Below, in pieces: positions 63,084 to 64,000 of a stretch of DNA of 64,000 bases. How positions within the stretch are numbered: the stretch's first letter is position 1; each line of letters begins with the position of its first letter. Below the pieces are notes generated by a model that searched no databases, had not been told where the DNA came from, and was given only the letters and a program-made list of their open reading frames with translations. Made by a program: the position numbers and the translations under genes. Origin of the DNA: Deltaproteobacteria bacterium (GTDB lineage Bacteria > Desulfobacterota > Desulfuromonadia > Geobacterales > Geobacteraceae); contig SBEG01000005.1 of assembly GCA_009668975.1 (NCBI GenBank), forward strand, positions 62,001-126,000, read 5' to 3'.

Positions 63084-63569
63084 CTATCTGCCCAGACTCG
63101 ACAGCACTGCATCTGGATTGTAACCGCGAATCACCGTGGAGCCGATCCGAACCACCGGGACACCACTCCCGCCCAGCTCCCGGAAGGTTTTTGCGGCGGT
63201 ACTGTCCTGTTCGATGTCATAGGCAACATACGAAATGCCTTTTTCCTTCAGGAACCGCTCCATCTTTTTGCAGTAGCCGCACCAGGATGTTCGGTACAAC
63301 TCGACGGTATTGCCACCGTAAGAAATGCTCTTTTGCGTCAAAGGCTCTTTGGACTTACGTCGCGAGGGGGCCGGGCCGGCATCAACAATGGAAATGTCGC
63401 CTGAGGACCCGGTTTGCTGGAGCTGCTTGCGGTATTTGGCCGGAACCTTGGAGATGTCATCGACAAAGTGCAACGACCCTTTACTGTCCGTGTAGCGGTA
63501 GATTTCACCTTGGGCTGTACTGGCGAAAAGTGGCAGGATAAAGGCTGCAAGTAGCAAGAAATATCTCAT
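63084..63569 (-). CDS. Secreted DUF4124 + glutaredoxin fusion
   Basis: A 161-residue protein with a signal peptide (LLLAAFILPLFASTAQG), a DUF4124 domain (IYRYTDSKGSLHFVDDISKV) and a C-terminal glutaredoxin with the active site CGYC (Cys97, Cys100), GSGVPVVRIG and RGYN. A redox protein exported to the periplasm is unusual for the glutaredoxin fold; the target is unknown. It lies next to the lipoprotein paralogue. Confidence 0.9.
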   Translation of the reverse strand: MRYFLLLAAFILPLFASTAQGEIYRYTDSKGSLHFVDDISKVPAKYRKQLQQTGSSGDISIVDAGPAPSRRKSKEPLTQKSISYGGNTVELYRTSWCGYCKKMERFLKEKGISYVAYDIEQDSTAAKTFRELGGSGVPVVRIGSTVIRGYNPDAVLSSLGR

Positions 63570-63612
63570 ACATTACTCCCTCTGACATGACTATCGTTCA
63601 AGGAAGCTGACG

Positions 63613-63810
63613 CTACCGGCACATTCCCACATAATCACCATGGCCCAGATGGGCATCGACTGCCGCTTCATCCACGTAGATGGTTTTCTTGCCCTTGTGA
63701 CAGACAGGTACCTTGCCGCCCGCCTGAGTCGGGTTTCCCACGGAAACCACTGCGCACCCCGCACAGCAAAACATCGCACCGGAAATGATTGTCGCTCTGA
63801 TCAGATTCAT
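63613..63810 (-). CDS. Small lipoprotein with HKGKKTI motif, paralogue 2
   Basis: A 65-residue lipoprotein with a lipobox CAGC, VCHKGKKTIYVDEAAVDAHL and HGDYVGMC. It is 57 of 65 residues identical to the paralogue at 54659-54856, and the nucleotide identity continues through the ribosome-binding site and part of the upstream region, so the gene was duplicated with its leader. It sits just upstream of the glutaredoxin gene on the same strand. Confidence 0.9.
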   Translation of the reverse strand: MNLIRATIISGAMFCCAGCAVVSVGNPTQAGGKVPVCHKGKKTIYVDEAAVDAHLGHGDYVGMCR

Positions 63811-63989
63811 GCCTGCCTCCTCGTGTGTAGATGCTCCGGCTACTCTACTTCGTCAAACAATTTTATGCAACATACGGTGCTCACTTCAGAGAGGCCTCGA
63901 AAGTCAAAAGGTCAAACCCGACTCCATACCCCCCTATGCCCGGATTTGCATTGTCCCTGAAGCAGCGCTAGAATTTAAGACTCAAGCAA

Positions 63990-64000
63990 AAGGAGGAATG
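63990..64000 (+). CDS. Start of a further gene at the right edge
   Basis: The last bases read AAAGGAGGAATG: a strong ribosome-binding site and an ATG at 63998-64000. A plus-strand gene probably begins here and continues outside the window. Confidence 0.5.

Noticed and set aside
1-64000. CRISPR array, tRNA, rRNA, prophage or transposase genes
   Set aside because: No regularly spaced repeats, tRNA-like T-loop consensus or transposase/integrase motifs were seen on either strand.

Overview
The window looks like chromosomal DNA of a Geobacter/Desulfuromonas-type member of the Desulfobacterota. The evidence is a complex I operon with a fused NuoB/C/D subunit, a cytochrome c + ferredoxin + NrfD quinone complex of the Geobacter Cbc type, a SMUG1-type uracil-DNA glycosylase, a probable selenocysteine-containing DsbA/FrnE-like protein, and many PAS/GGDEF sensors. 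No rRNA, tRNA, CRISPR array, phage or transposase gene was seen. The species cannot be named from sequence alone.

Layout. 1-13555 (minus strand) is a nuo operon, read A, BCD, E, F, G, H, I, J, K, L, with nuoL running off the left edge. Non-complex-I genes lie inside it: a DUF456 membrane protein (D/E gap), a translationally coupled V4R sensor and diguanylate cyclase (F/G gap) and an ankyrin protein (H/I gap). Three gaps carry GTAGGGGC-type palindromic repeats. Thioredoxin and a Bcp peroxiredoxin lie just upstream. 14.6-24.9 kb holds a hybrid histidine kinase, CorA, a barrel-like protein, a Pal-like lipoprotein, an aldolase, SrkA, a secreted protein, YqaA and YchJ. 25.1-28.3 kb is a run of small conserved minus-strand genes (GIY-YIG, RNase H, VF530, YehS, DTW, DUF1737). 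28.9-33.5 kb has NDH-2, a PAS protein, an IT-superfamily transporter and an M19 dipeptidase. 33.7-46.8 kb is a patchwork of exported proteins, an old yellow enzyme, gene remnants and the selenoprotein candidate (43413-44015). 47.1-49.6 kb encodes the NrfD/ferredoxin/tetraheme cytochrome complex. 50-58 kb has an outer-membrane protein, SMUG1, a PBP4-like peptidase and small membrane proteins and lipoproteins interspersed with non-coding repeats. 58.4-62.4 kb has a MocR regulator, a radical SAM protein and a FemAB/GNAT-like acyltransferase. 62.5-64 kb has a frameshifted lipoprotein, a secreted glutaredoxin and a second copy of a small lipoprotein.

How the genes fit. Two NADH entry routes (proton-pumping Nuo and non-pumping NDH-2) feed quinone, and the Cbc-like complex links quinone to periplasmic cytochromes. 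Thiol and peroxide defence (thioredoxin, Bcp, Sec-DsbA, glutaredoxin) recurs along the window. The strongest unusual observation is the in-frame UGA replacing the first cysteine of a CPWC active site, followed by a SECIS-like hairpin. Next are the sensor/c-di-GMP pair inside the nuo operon and several families of short repeats, two of which supply or overlap the stop codon of the adjacent gene.
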